Below are positions 1 through 11,129 of a DNA stretch of 64,000 nucleotides, piece by piece. Source of the DNA: Luzula sylvatica (taxonomy: Eukaryota; Streptophyta; Magnoliopsida; Poales; Juncaceae); contig OX326959.1 in assembly GCA_946800325.1 (NCBI GenBank), forward strand, positions 25,489,447-25,553,446. The letters run 5' to 3'. The position numbers and the translations under genes were made by a program. Each line of letters starts with the position of its first letter. The first letter of the stretch is position 1. The notes below the pieces were generated by a model, which worked only from the letters and a program-made list of their open reading frames with translations, searched no databases and had not been told where the DNA came from.

Positions 1-47
<47 letters not shown>

Positions 48-585
48 AGTCAATTGAGAATCAGTTCATTCATTCAGTCCAAACATTCTATCAAGGAGTT
101 GAAAGAGTGCGAAGGAAGAGGAAAAGAGAAAAGAGGAGAAAAGAGTTTTCTCCGTCTAAGAGAATCGAAAACAATCAAGCAAGTTCGTCGGTGCATCGAC
201 TAGACAGTTGCACCCGCGACCGAGGTGCTACGACTCACGGTGGATACGAGTAGAGGACCGACGCTTGTGTCTCTTCGTTGTGATCAAACCGAAGGAGTGA
301 AAGGTTGTGGAAGCTTGTGGGCAAGAGACGCACGAAGACAATCGGAGACGTGTCAAGACGGTGGGAGACGTGTGGTATGGGAAACACGAGCTAGTCACCA
401 ACGTGACACCATAGAAGAGAAGAATGCGAACGATCAACCCGTCGTGCATGATCAATTTCATGCTGGTAATCGTCTATCCTACTTTGCATCGTATCCTCGA
501 TATCGAAGCGCGATCTAGAGATTTGAGAACCGGACCGGGCCTTCATATCCGCTGCGCGGGTCCTGGGTCGGAATAATCCCCATCA
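1..585 (+). mobile_element. LTR of an LTR retrotransposon (partial, left-truncated by window)
   Basis: The segment aligns by eye with the last ~600 bp of the complete LTR at 62124-63214: the same order of blocks (AAGAGTGCGAAG, TTTTCTCCGTCTA, GCGACCGAGGTGCTACGACT, TCGTTGTGATCAAACCG, CTAGTCACCAACGTGACACC, CCGCTGCGCGGG) with scattered substitutions and small indels. The LTR end is placed at CATCA near 585 by analogy with the other copy. No clean tRNA primer-binding site follows, so this is probably a 3' LTR or a solo LTR. A (TC)n/(TA)n microsatellite fills bases 1-45. The small open frames here on both strands are not credible genes. Confidence 0.8.
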
Positions 586-1187
586 GCGGCTTCATGAGGA
601 AGCTCAAAAATAGATACAAAATAAGGAGGTGGATAAATATTGGTCCTCTCTTTGTGTGTTATGTGTTAATTAACAATTAAAATTAAAAAATATTTTGTGT
701 TTATATTTCGCCCCCCCAAGAATATGGTTCAAGATCCGCCACTGATCATATCATATCATACTATAGTACTAATGCTAAATATTGAGTCTCTCACCCAGTC
801 CGCCACGTGTAGGCTCTGCTGACCGTCTGATGGGTTTTTTCTGCCTGATCACAACCGTCTGATATCATCAAGATCCGACGGTCTGAATTTGAATGGTGCG
901 GGTTTACGTAGACCATTACAAGGTAACAACACTTCGACCACGTGAACCGAGCCCAGCCAGACTTTGGACCCAAGCTAATACCCTTACCTCCTCTCCTCTC
1001 CTCTCTCTTCTCATTTTCGCGAACCAGGAAAATAAAGAAAACCACGACGAAACTCTAGCCAGGACGTGCGAAGTGCTGGCGACGACGGCGGGCGAAGCTT
1101 ACGGCCATGGCAGCCGCCTCGCGACCTGGTGGTTCTATCTCTTGCTCTGAAAACCCTAAGTCCTAGCTTCTCTGCAATCTACAGCAA
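586..1187 (+). promoter_or_regulatory. promoter / 5'UTR-like block without an intact gene
   Basis: An AT-rich stretch leads into a GC-richer block. It has two G-boxes (CACGTG at 804-809 and 939-944), repeated ACCGTCTGAT/GACGGTCTGA motifs at about 820-885, CT-rich leader-like sequence at about 985-1015, and a telo-box AAACCCTAA at 1151-1159, a motif common in leaders of plant housekeeping genes. An ATG in a good context (GCCATGGC, 1106-1113) opens only a 19-codon frame. I infer the 5' end of a gene whose body downstream is decayed. The transcription start is not identifiable. Confidence 0.45.
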
Positions 1188-1425
1188 GGTTCTTCGATTT
1201 TCTCCCTTTTCTTCTCGATTCCTTTGTTGATTTGGTTATTTTCCTTGCTTTTCAGTGATATCATTACAATTTCGGCCTAAACACCTCTTCAAATCAATCT
1301 AGTGTGAGGTTCTTCGTTTTTGCTCCTCACTTCTCTCTATTTTTGGACTGATTTTGTTATAACTTATTTCCCATTTCTTTCCAGTGATTTCATCAGAGTT
1401 TGTATCTGATTCGATCAAGGATAAA
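1188..1425 (+). repeat. tandemly duplicated ~120-bp intron-like leader unit
   Basis: Two consecutive units share the plan AGGTTCTTCG, then a T-rich tract, then CAGTGAT-TCAT. Unit 1 has a donor-like GT at 1189-1190 and an acceptor-like AG at 1254-1255. Unit 2 has GT at 1309-1310 and AG at 1383-1384. The spacing is 120 bp. Each unit could be a short 5'UTR intron of 67-76 bp with its flanking exon, copied in tandem. Confidence 0.5.
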
Positions 1426-1499
1426 CATTGAATCTGTTATCAGGTATAAATGGTTATGATTTGTCTTCAATTTCGAGTAAAATTTTCGATTTATTTAGG

Positions 1500-2110
1500 A
1501 TGAAGTTCATTCATCATCTTCCATTTTATCTCCTCAAGTATCGGTACAAGAGTCTCCTCAAGGGTATCTATCAAGTACCTCAACAAGCACTGCATCCGCG
1601 ACACACTGCTCCACATCAGCAACAACAAGTGCCACATCAGCAATTCATCCAAGCAAATCCTCATCAATACATGCACCATGCAGCATTCGGTACCTACGTA
1701 CCAGTCCCTTCTTACTACCCGTTACAACAAATACGGCTTCCTCAAAAATCCCACTTTGACCATCATCAACAAATACTGATGCACTACGTACCGATTCATC
1801 AGAACCCAAATCCCTACAATCTGGCTCCGGTACAGACCATATCGCCCGTACCAACAAACGCAGTACTGGTAAAACAAACCACGATGCCAACGGGCGTTAC
1901 TGATGGGGTATCGTTTAATCCCGCAAATGTCTTAATATCCCGTGGGTTACGGGTATGAGTTTGCGGATCCGGGTCGACAAGTTTACTATTCGCAAGTCGC
2001 AATGAGTAACAACATGAATTTTTCAATGCAGTATGAGACGGTTGTTGCGCAACCATTGGCCGGAGAAACGAAGCGGAGAGGACATGGGCAGAGAGAGACC
2101 ACGTAGAAGG
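1500..2110 (+). pseudogene. PB1-domain (octicosapeptide/Phox/Bem1p) protein, 3' remnant
   Basis: The translation gives a Gln/His/Pro/Tyr-rich C-terminal region of the type found in plant PB1-domain proteins: HQQQQVPHQQFIQANPHQY, then TYVPVPSYYPLQQ, then HYVPIHQNPNPYNLAPVQ. The open frame ends at 1958, but the next frame resumes at about 1941 with GYGYEFADPGRQVYYSQ, a block typical of the C-terminus of this family, so a frameshift lies near 1935-1945. A second probable frame change is near 1565: another frame starting after a TTTAG acceptor at 1498 reads DEVHSSSSILSPQVSVQESP before the Gln-rich part. The PB1 domain itself is absent. I call it a truncated, frameshifted pseudogene. The family assignment is from memory of its C-terminal composition and is moderately sure. 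Confidence 0.6.
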
Positions 2111-2370
2111 ACACAAAAAGAGGGAGTAGCGGATTCTCTCGCTCCTGAGATTGTGGGATCCACTTCTGTCGTGGCGATTATTTGTAATTCTCTTTCGAAC
2201 GCAAGGTATTTTTTGCAACGTACCCCTAAAAAATTACAAAATGTTAGAAAAAAGAATTATTAATACTAATTAATTAATAATTCAATAGACCAAGGCACAT
2301 CTTGCCAGTGAAGTTGGAGCCGATGCCGATGCCGTGGCCCACTACTGTACCGGCACAGAAATAGGTAGTC
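2110..2370 (+). pseudogene. exon-like fragments, possibly PP2C-derived
   Basis: A frame reads SLAPEIVGSTSVVAIICNS at about 2133-2190. This resembles the VAPETVGSTAVVA-type strand of clade A plant protein phosphatases 2C, but the catalytic GDSR segment that should follow is missing. A GT after the Arg codon (about 2205) and an AG before 2289 could bound an intron, and a second exon-like piece (2289-2362) has open frames. No complete domain survives. The PP2C similarity rests on one short block and is tentative. Confidence 0.35.
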
Positions 2371-3000
2371 AAATTTTTGCCACAATTTGCGAGTGATTCA
2401 ACGAGTTACTGTTAATTGGTTGGAAATAATAATATCTAAATATACATCGCTTGGAAATTCTTAGTTTTGTTATCCGGCATCGGAGCACAAGTCAATAACA
2501 CGATTTCTTTTACGAACTTGGACCTTGGTGGTCATTATTGGGGTACAAATAAAATGCCCCCCTTTATTTTACACTATAAATCAGAATCTGAATATACAAA
2601 TATGATTACCATACAAATACGAAGTACGAATACAAAAAACGAAAATGAAAAACAAATATGCATATCAATCTTAATATGAAGTACGTAATAATACAAAAAT
2701 ACAAATATATTGATGAAATAGAAAAACAAAATGTAAATTTGAAGTACAACTCTAGAAAAAAAATACTAAATACATATACAAATACGAAATACCAATGTGA
2801 ATGTGAAATTAAAAAAAAAAAAATACGAATACGAATACGAATATGAATATTATTATGAATTATGAATTACGATCTAACATCAAAATCAATTTTAACACGC
2901 CCTACGCAATAGACTTACAAAAATGCAAATACAAATACACATCAAATGCTAATACAAATACAAAAAACAAACCCGCGCATTTGCGCGGGTCCATCGCTAG
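2371..3000 (+). mobile_element. Helitron 3' end with ATACAAATACGA-rich body (5' end not placed)
   Basis: From about 2560 the sequence is a degenerate simple repeat of ATACAAATACGA-like words. It ends in a GC hairpin CCCGCGCATTTGCGCGGG (2972-2989), a 7-bp spacer and CTAG (2997-3000) followed by T. A hairpin just before CTRR, inserted at A^T, is the hallmark of Helitron 3' termini. The 5' TC end cannot be fixed. No RepHel coding is visible, so the element is non-autonomous. Confidence 0.7.
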
Positions 3001-4290
3001 TTCTCACCAATTTCACATTTGCTTCAAATTTAACCTAATTGTTTGAATTTGTGATAATTTCAATATTAATCATTATATCCTTTTAATCGACCAATAAAAA
3101 CAAACTAAACTTCTATAATGCTTTTTTTTATATGTTCACACAGAAAACATGATTTTATAATAAGGACCAGTATCGTACAAAAAATTAAAAGACTTCCTAT
3201 ATTTTTAATTCTCTTATTTTGAGTAGAGTCATGTGTTTGTCACTTCCCAGTATTGGCATAGAATGATCAACATATGGAGCTCTATTTATTCGTCACTAAA
3301 AATAGTTATTTGTTATGAAGTTTTTTATGAAAAAAAATCAATATCAATATAATTTTTTTTAAATATTGGAGGAAACTAAATTAAAAAAACTAATGAAGGG
3401 GATGTAGTGAAATTCGATAATTGAGTTAAGGGTTTAATTCTGATATATGTAACTTAAAAGAGAAATGATTGAATATACATTCGTTCTGTCAAACGATATG
3501 TAATTCTTCTCTCAAATCTATGCCGTAAAAAACTTGTTTTATGATTTAGCTCACTCTTAATACAGGGTCATTCTAATATTGGATTGCTGCAATTTATTTG
3601 CGATAAACTGTTACAATTTTTTTGTTTTTTGTTTTTTTTGAAGTATGTACTTAAGCTTTTTTAATTGTTCAAATGTTCTGCATTATTGTATAGCCATTGT
3701 TTTTATATGCTCGCCTCTATATTTATAAGATTAATAAAAATAGAGTTATGAGTTTCTGATGGTTTTAACATTAGGAATTTCAGATTGTCGACAAGTCAAA
3801 AATCAATTAAACTTCTAAAATAATTTAGAAGTGAAGCTAAAATTATTCAAAGAAGTAAAAACATGGTGTATAATAAGAACCGATCATTGTAATAAAACCC
3901 TGTATTTTCCTCTGATTTTCAAAATTCCCATACACAACTCCTGTACATAGTATGAATATGTGGAGCTTTTATTTATTGGCCTCTAAAAAATATTTCCTAT
4001 GTAATTATATATGACAATTTTTCATTTTAAATATAAAAAGATTTTCATTTACAACTTGTTTTAGAGATGTTGTTGATTGAGAGGTATCCTGATTAGGGCT
4101 AATCCACATCATAACAGAGATATGGATCGGTACAAAGTTTGATAAAAAATATTATTTCAAACATTTCAAATTATTTATCTTTTAAATTAATCAATCAAAT
4201 TAAGTAATTAATCTCCTATATGTTTCTCAAAATATAAAATATAAATCATGCTTACAAAATAATTATCCCGAAAACACTTAAATTCATTGG
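3001..4290. repeat. AT-rich intergenic DNA with dispersed repeat family R (copies at ~3041-3600 and ~3780-4060)
   Basis: No gene is seen. The block around 3120-3410 (TATTGGCATAGAATGATCAA, GGAGCTCTATTTATT, TTGGAGGAAACTAAATTAAA and others) recurs in order at about 25080-25400 and 27920-28180, and in more decayed form at about 3780-4060 and 7140-7520. The tail TCTCAAATCTATGCCGTAA (about 3514) recurs near 25717. This is a dispersed repeat, probably an old transposon or LTR. No terminal repeats were identified. Confidence 0.55.
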
Positions 4291-4683
4291 GGGGGGGGGG
4301 GGGGGACTTGGTATGTAAAAAGCCCAGTTAAATTTCCCCAAACTTTGGTTTATTTACTAGCCCATCCATATTATACTATTTAACTATAATAAAAATTAGA
4401 AATATATATTACTAAAACTATATTAATTAAATTAAGTAATATTTTAAATAACGGCGATGTAGTGGCGATATAGCGCGTTATAGAAGATTTTTGGAGGTAA
4501 ACGTTGTATCGATTCGGATTTTAGTTCTATAGTATTTTGTTCCGCCGCAACGCTATAACGGGATGATATAACATGAAGCGTACCAATATAGCGCAGGTAG
4601 CGGTGCTATAGCAAGATTTCAAAAGTAAAATGATTAATCAAATATGTTTACAAAAAATATTGAGTGGAATTTATTTATTTATA

Positions 4684-4685
<2 letters not shown>
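4291..4685. other. intergenic; poly-G run and CGCTATA-rich block
   Basis: It opens with an uninterrupted G run (about 4290-4305). Around 4450-4620 there is a block rich in GCGATATAGCG/GCGCTATA-type words, resembling decayed transposon DNA. No gene is supported. Confidence 0.4.
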
Positions 4686-4748
<63 letters not shown>

Positions 4749-4941
4749 TAAAAAATAAAAAATAATAATAATAATAATAAAAATAAAAATAAAAATAACA
4801 ACAACAATAATATAATAATAATAATATATTAATAACAATAATAATAATTCAATAATAACAATAAAATAGTGATAGTAATAATGATAGTAATATTAATAGT
4901 ACAAATAATAATAATAATTATTATCATCATCATCATCATCA

Positions 4942-5025
<84 letters not shown>

Positions 5026-5085
5026 TAATAATAATATTAACAGTAATAATAACAACAGTAATAAAAATAAAAATAAAATAATAAC
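4686..5085. repeat. AAT / ATT trinucleotide microsatellite in head-to-head arrangement
   Basis: A long (TAA)n tract (about 4686-4745, with interruptions to 4870) is followed by (CAT)n and then (ATT)n (about 4943-5022). The two halves are complementary, so the region can in principle form a large hairpin or cruciform. The Ile-rich open frame across it is a simple-repeat artefact. Confidence 0.9.
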
Positions 5086-5403
5086 TATTATTATGATTAG
5101 TTTTATGGTATATACAGTATTGTTTTATTTTAAATCATGTTTGACCACTTAATTATATTTATATGCATATTGTAGTAGTATAAAAATAATAATTTTGATT
5201 AAAATCCGATGTGATGTTGAAGCGACTCTCTATCGCTCGATTTTCTTTAACTGCTAAATTAAATGTCAAAATGCTACGTGTCGCTACACGCTATTTAACA
5301 TTAGGTAAATCAAATATACAAATATTATACGACAGATATTAAATCTAGTACAAATTAGAAGAAAATTCCGCACTACGTTGCATCTATTATCAGATATTTA
5401 CTA
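5086..5403. other. AT-rich intergenic, no gene seen
   Basis: No coding frame, RNA gene or repeat boundary could be recognised. The segment ends at the A preceding the Helitron 5' TC. Confidence 0.4.
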
Positions 5404-6920
5404 TCTACACTAATTAATTAATTTACCTCACCCCATATTTTGCATCTATCTTTGAACCTCCTCATGAAACCACATCATCATGTTTATCATGATTATTAAC
5501 CATTAGATTGTGTGATGTAGTTTCATCACATACATTAATATTACATTTGATCATTTAAGACATGCATTTTGTATGATTATTTTTATGTATTAATTTGAAC
5601 CATTAAATGTAGTGATGTAGTGACGTGGTTTAATCTAATCATTATTTTTTTGTTAGATTTTTTGGAAATCATATTTTGTGTAATCATTTATGTGTCATTA
5701 TTTTACACCATGTTTTAAACATTCTTAGAAAGTCACATCATCCTACATTAATAATGTGACCTATTATTATTATTGGTTAGAATCAATTGTTTAACATTTC
5801 ACATAATCATGATCAAATGTGAATGCAATGGAATATAAAAAGTTTATATATGAAATACTAATAATTTAATATGTAATATTATAAAACATGCAACATATAT
5901 TAGTATTATTTTTAGAAATTTAATTTTATAAACTCATCAAATATATTCATTTTAATTTTCTCTTTATTTTGACGTCCATATTAGCATAGTTCATACATGC
6001 CGTTTTTCATAATTTCAATTTGTAAATGTATTATGTAAGAAATACAATGCAAAAAAAATACGTATTTACATAATATATTTTTAAGAATTTTATTTGCATA
6101 ATAGAATTTTTAAGTATTATTATTTATTTTTAAAAAAATATAACTATAAGAATCTCATATAATACTAAGTAGATTATATTTGTGTTTTTAAGCAAACAAT
6201 AAAATTTCAAAACGTTTCCAAATAGACCTTTTGCATTGGACCGAGAAAGCCATTGAAGCCTTCTACCAGATCAAACACGAATTCACCAATGCCCCAGTAC
6301 TAGCCTTATAATAGAATTAGAAAATAGTTTATGCATCTAAATAATTTTTTAAACTTATAAACACCTATCAAATTGTATTATTATTTTACAAAATGTAAAA
6401 TAAATAAAAAATCATATGATATAAAATAATTTGTATTTATGTTTATTATAAATTAAATTTTGATATTATTTGTTAAATTACTTAACTATTAAGTTTTATA
6501 TTATTTTATATTTTTCATTGCATTTTGAATCAATAAAAATTATAACCACTATATAATTAATAATGTGTCACTACATATGTTGTATGATTCATTATTTTAA
6601 TATTTGATATTGTATGAAATATTGTGAACAATGATATAATATTTGTTGTTATGTTTTTCCTTAAAATTGTATTATATCTTATTCATATATATTATTATAT
6701 CATGACACTAATATAAGTATTATTATTTGATTACAAAAATCAGATTTGTTGTTATCATAATGTAAAATAATTGTAAAATATATGAATAATCACAGATAAA
6801 TTAATTCAAACAACTTTATTTTAAGATGATATTATTAATATTATCATACAAATGTGTAATTTGTATTACAATAAAAAACATAATTTACATTCTCACCGCA
6901 TAACGCGAGTATTCTCCTAG
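5404..6920 (+). mobile_element. non-autonomous Helitron, family A copy 1
   Basis: The 5' end reads A^TCTACACTAATTAATTAA (T at 5404). The 3' end has a degenerate hairpin (CCGCATAACGCG), then TATTCTCCTAG (ending 6920) followed by T, as expected for A^T insertion. Copy 2 at 15847-17011 is homologous along most of its length (the same run of ACATCA, ACGTG and TTTTACAC blocks), which supports both borders. No Rep or helicase coding is present. Copy 1 contains a short Ty3/gypsy pol fragment at 6217-6310 that copy 2 lacks. Confidence 0.75.
6217..6310 (+). pseudogene. Ty3/gypsy pol fragment captured inside Helitron
   Basis: The frame reads LLHWTEKAIEAFYQIKHEF followed by TNAPVLAL and a stop. This matches the conserved junction between reverse transcriptase and RNase H of Ty3/gypsy elements (F-x-W-T-x-x-A-x-x-A-F, then K, then AP-V-L). 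About 30 codons survive. The GC content is visibly higher than that of the surrounding Helitron DNA, consistent with capture or insertion of foreign sequence. Confidence 0.7.
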
Positions 6921-7720
6921 TTAATTAATTAATTGTCAGCTCAATAACTTGATAATTTAAGCCTGATTTTCCAGGAACTAAGTGGCAGTCCAATAAATCA
7001 TTTTCTTCTCCAATTTCATCAGCTATTTATTTCTCTTAATTTCAGCCATATTGAGGGCTGAAAATGGTATGTTAATAGATCTTGAAAGAGTTTATTTGAA
7101 TTCGTAGAATTTGTTTTCAGATTATTTATTATTTAATTGACTAATTAAAATAAATTAACCTTCTTTAATAATTTTCTCAAAACAAAAATACTGTCAACAA
7201 AACAAAAGAAAAACATAATGCTGAAATTATCCCAAAAAGAAAAAATAATACTAATAATAAGGATCAATTATTGTAAAGAACCTCTAAATGTAAAAAACTC
7301 CGTACTTGCAAACGATATACGCATGAACATAATCATGTGCTTGACATTTTATCTAACTCGTATGCACAATATGAATGTATATAGCCCTATTTATTAACCT
7401 CTCGAAAACGTTATTTCATATGTGTATATTTGTACGAACTTTCCAATTTCGATATAACAAAATTTGAAATATTAGAGGAAATCAAATTAAAAATAGACGA
7501 GGAAGTGTGTCGAATATGACGGTTAAATTTTGTTTTTAAGCAAAAATGCCTACATTCAGCTTCATTTCAGTTATCACTTATATGATAATTGATAGTCGAC
7601 CTCTTTTAATGAGTATATTAATTTTGTATTGATACTCAAATTGGCCTATTATTCGTATTCATATAGTAATATTCGTATTCGTGCTAGCACAATGTTTTAC
7701 AAAATTAATGGGCCGCTTCT
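6921..7720. repeat. intergenic with decayed repeat family R copy (~7140-7520)
   Basis: No gene is seen. The stretch 7140-7520 follows the order of family R blocks (TGCTGAAATTAT, AATAATAAGGATCAATTATTG, GAGGAAATCAAATTAAA). A 22-nt string at 7071-7092 also occurs in the UXS leader at 20265-20286, beside similar TTTTCAG tracts, so 6,950-7,130 may be a relict of UXS 5'UTR. Confidence 0.4.
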
Positions 7721-8626
7721 GAAAATAGAATAAAGAAAATGTTTGTTTGTTCATTAGTGATCGAGAGAACAAAAATAAATTGGTTTTAAATTATTTGATT
7801 TTTTTATTAATTGATCAATCAAATTAAATTATTAATAATCTAAAAAATAAGCCATTCTTATAGAATTATCCCCCCCCCCCCCCCCCCCCCCCCCCACCCA
7901 CACACACACACACACACACCTAGGGGTGTCAATGGGGCGGATACTTCCCAAACCGACCCGAACCGTATCCGAAGAAATATCCGGATCCGAAAAAAAATAT
8001 CCGGATCCGCATGGAACCGGATCCGGAACCGTATATGTTTTTACGGGTATGGATCCGGATCTAGGAGCTAATATTTTGATGGATCCGGATACTAATAAAA
8101 TTTATAAACGGGTAACCGTTTTGTTGAAATCATGATCAAAATCATAGTAATATCTAATATACAATAACCATATTTTAATTCATAATAATACTTAATAATC
8201 AATAATCACTATATATATAATTTGTTTTAAAATTACAAAATAATCAAGACTTGAATTCTAAAAATATTAGTATATTATTATATCATAGTATCCGTTTTAA
8301 TATCCGAATAGGATCCGTATCCGTTTAATATCCGTATCCGTTTAATATCCGAACCGTATCCGGATCCGGGTAATACCGTATCCGAAAAAAAATATGGATA
8401 TGGATCTGGTATGACCACTATCCGAACCGGATCCGAACCGTTGACACCCATACGGCCACACCCCCAAAAAAAAAACAGAATAAAGAAAATTTTCTCAAAA
8501 ATAAGCCATTATGAAAATAGAATAAAGAAAATGTTTGTTTGTTCATTAGTGATCGAGAGAACAAAAATAAATTGGTTTTAAATTATTTGATTTTTTATTA
8601 ATTGATCAATCAAATTAAATTATTAA
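7721..8626. repeat. ~115-bp near-identical direct repeats (7721-7833 and 8514-8626) around a C-tract and a hAT-like MITE
   Basis: Both copies contain AAAATGTTTGTTTGTTCATT, GTGATCGAGAGAACAAAAAT and ATTAATTGATCAATCAAATT, and differ by about one T in a homopolymer. Between them lie a run of 26 C (7870-7895), a (CA)n tract to about 7918, and the MITE. The near-identity points to a recent duplication of the flank. Confidence 0.8.
7921..8452. mobile_element. hAT-like MITE rich in GGATCC palindromes
   Basis: The left terminus TAGGGGTGTCAATGGG mirrors the right terminus CCGTTGACACCCATA, the GGGTGTCAA-type inverted repeat common in plant hAT-related non-autonomous elements. The interior is dominated by ATCCGGATCCGAA units on both sides, itself an imperfect inverted arrangement. 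An exact 8-bp target duplication could not be confirmed because the flanks are CA/C-rich. The small open frame at 7926-8135 follows the repeat and is not a gene. Confidence 0.65.
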
Positions 8627-9204
8627 CTAGCGCGGTACCTGCGCAATTGCGCGGGTTCGTTATAAAACAAAATATTATTTGTGCCTTTCTTATGATTTTT
8701 ATGATGTGAATATTGTTTGTAATTCACAATTAGTAATTCTTAATCATATTCGTATTCTTGTTTGTATTTTGCATTTTTATGTGTTCTTTTTGGTTTGTCA
8801 TATTTGCATATGTATTTGTATTTTGTTATTTTGTATTTTGCATTTGTTATTTCGGATTATGTATTTCGGAATATCTAACCCGCAAATTTGTAATTTGTAA
8901 TTCGTAATCACACTCGTCCTCGCGTACGTGATTGTGTCGATATTGTTATTCGTATTTGTTTTTTGTATTTCTTACTCGCATTTGTATATTTATTTCTTGC
9001 ATTCAATTATTTAATATCCATCTATGCATTTATATTTTTTTGCATGTACTCGTGTTTATATTTTACATTTATTTCCTAATTACATTCCATAAATGCATTG
9101 CATATCAATATTTGTATAAGCTTTTGTGTAGTTGAATTTGTTAATTATTTTTTGTTCTACGTTGTTTATTAGGAGAAGGGTATATGTATCGATATTTGTT
9201 TCTA
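8627..9204 (-). mobile_element. Helitron 3' end (minus) with TTTGTATTTCGTATT-rich body
   Basis: Read on the minus strand, the hairpin CCGCGCAATTGCGC (with one mismatched arm base) is followed by CTAG at 8627-8630 and T. The body is the reverse complement of the ATACGAATACAAATAC-type sequence seen at 2560-2990, so the two are probably one family. The 5' end is uncertain; one candidate TC is near 9192. Confidence 0.6.
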
Positions 9205-10387
9205 TCAATATATTTATACTTATGTATAAAGTTGGAAGAAATGGAGCTCATACATGAGGCCACGTCATCAGAGATTTTTTGTAAAAAAAATATTTTTTAA
9301 ATTTATATTTTGGTCCTTTTTACTTTAAATAATTACATTTTGGTCCTTTTTATTTATATTTTGATCCTCTTTTATTTACATTTCGGTCCTTTTTTACATT
9401 TTTCAATTTACATTTTGGTCCTTTTTATTTATATTTTGGTCCTTTTAATTTAAGTTTATATTTTGGTCCTTTTTATTAATATTTTGGTCCTTTTTTATTT
9501 ACATTTCCGTCCTTTTTTACATTTTAATTTATATTTCGGTCCTTTTTATTTATACGTTGGTCATTTTTAGTTTTAATTTACATTTTGTATATGTATAAAG
9601 TTAAGAAAATTTCTCTCATTTGGTTCCTCCATGTCATCAAATTTTAATAATTTACATATGTACATGTTATTTTTTAATAATGTTAATAAAGTTCTAAATT
9701 TTGGTACCATATAATAATTTTAAAAAAGTTATTATATATTTTATTTACATAATTTTAACATTTTGACCTTTGCATTTTTTCTTTGCAAAACTAACATAAA
9801 ATAATAATAAAACGAACAACAATATTACAAAAACACATTCCAAATATTTGAAAAATAAAATATCATGAAACTATTAAAGAAATAAATAAAAAGAGAATGA
9901 AAATAAAAAAAAAAACAGATGTTTAAACCGATATTTTTCTATCAATATATTTTCAAGATGTTTATTTATTATTGTTTATTTTATTATTACCCGATGTTAT
10001 TTTTTCAAACATAATAAATGAAATATTAAAATTATATAAACTCAATTTGTAATTATTATATTTTTTTTGTAATCACTGCATGTTAAAAATGTTTATGAAT
10101 TTTCTTAAAAGTAATAAAATTAATAAAAAATAATAAAAAAATATTTTTAATTATTAAATTTGAAAATAGAAGGGTATTTTTGTCCGTTTGTTTTTAAGAT
10201 CATTCATAAGAGTATTTGGAAATAAAAGTTTGGTAGAGGATCAGTTTTTTTGAAATTTACAAAAGATAGATTTTTTTTTTATGTGTGTACAATCAGATAA
10301 AAAAATATAGAATCTAATTACGTATTGAGAAAAATAAAATCATGACAGACTGAAGACCTCCGCGCAATTGCGCGGGGAGAAAACTAG
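9205..10387 (+). mobile_element. Helitron with TTTTGGTCCTTTTTATTTA minisatellite
   Basis: The 3' end has hairpin CCGCGCAATTGCGCGG, spacer GGAGAAAA and CTAG (10384-10387) followed by T. The likely 5' end is A^TC at 9205, or the CTTATGTATAAAG word starting near 9218. That word is shared with the Helitron at 34267-35017 and repeated internally near 9593. Bases 9300-9590 are a degenerate minisatellite of the unit TTATATTTTGGTCCTTTTTA. There is no transposase. Confidence 0.65.
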
Positions 10388-11127
10388 TTATTTTGAAACT
10401 TAGTGTAAGAATTACATTGACATTGGTATTGGCAAATGTCTAAACATTGGTATTGGCAAATTGCTCAAACAATCACAAAAAAATGGGTGAGATTCAAATA
10501 CTGAGAAGTATGATTAGTGTCTAGATGATGTATCTTTGATTAATAATGAGACGTAATATTTGTAAATACATAATCTTTTATAATCATGCATTTTATTGTT
10601 AATTTCTTCCAAAATCTTAAGAAGTAAGAAGTGATCTTCAAATTGATGGATACGGATTTAAGTTTTTTTTTTGTAAACTAGCTTTTAGCACAATTGCTTT
10701 TGTGGTTGATAGACATTGGGCTATTATTTATTCAAACTTGTGAAGGGACTTCATGTAATATATATTTAAGGAATCACTCAATTTTTGTGATAAGATACTT
10801 CGGACATAAATAATGGATGATTAAAAAGGACCATTCATTCACACTTTGCCCAATTTCTTGCCAAAACTCAAAATATTCCTTTTTTGTTGTCATTTTCAAA
10901 TAATGTTCATTGTTAGGGTTTATTTTGAGTTTTGACAGAAAAAAATATTACACGAATAAATGTACTCATTTATTCTCAATTTTTTGTGAAAAATCAGCCG
11001 ACTTTCATAAACAAAAACAAAAACAAAACCAATCAAATAAACGAAAACATCGAGCTTTATGATAACATACCGATGACATAGTCACACGCTACACCGAACA
11101 AAATAAAGATACATGCCTAACGTAATT
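10388..11127. other. AT-rich intergenic downstream of the F-box gene, nothing recognised
   Basis: No coding frame, RNA gene or clear repeat could be supported. The right end may include the transcription end of the F-box gene. Confidence 0.4.
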
Positions 11128-11129
11128 TC

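Noticed and set aside
225..518. 97-residue open frame at the left edge and its homologue near 62945-63310
   Set aside because: They lie in the LTR U5-like part, differ between copies by frame-breaking indels, and resemble no protein family.
4869..5081. Poly-isoleucine open frame
   Set aside because: Pure translation of the ATT microsatellite.
5404..10387. Autonomous Helitron
   Set aside because: No Rep motif or helicase coding is visible in any of the Helitron-like segments.
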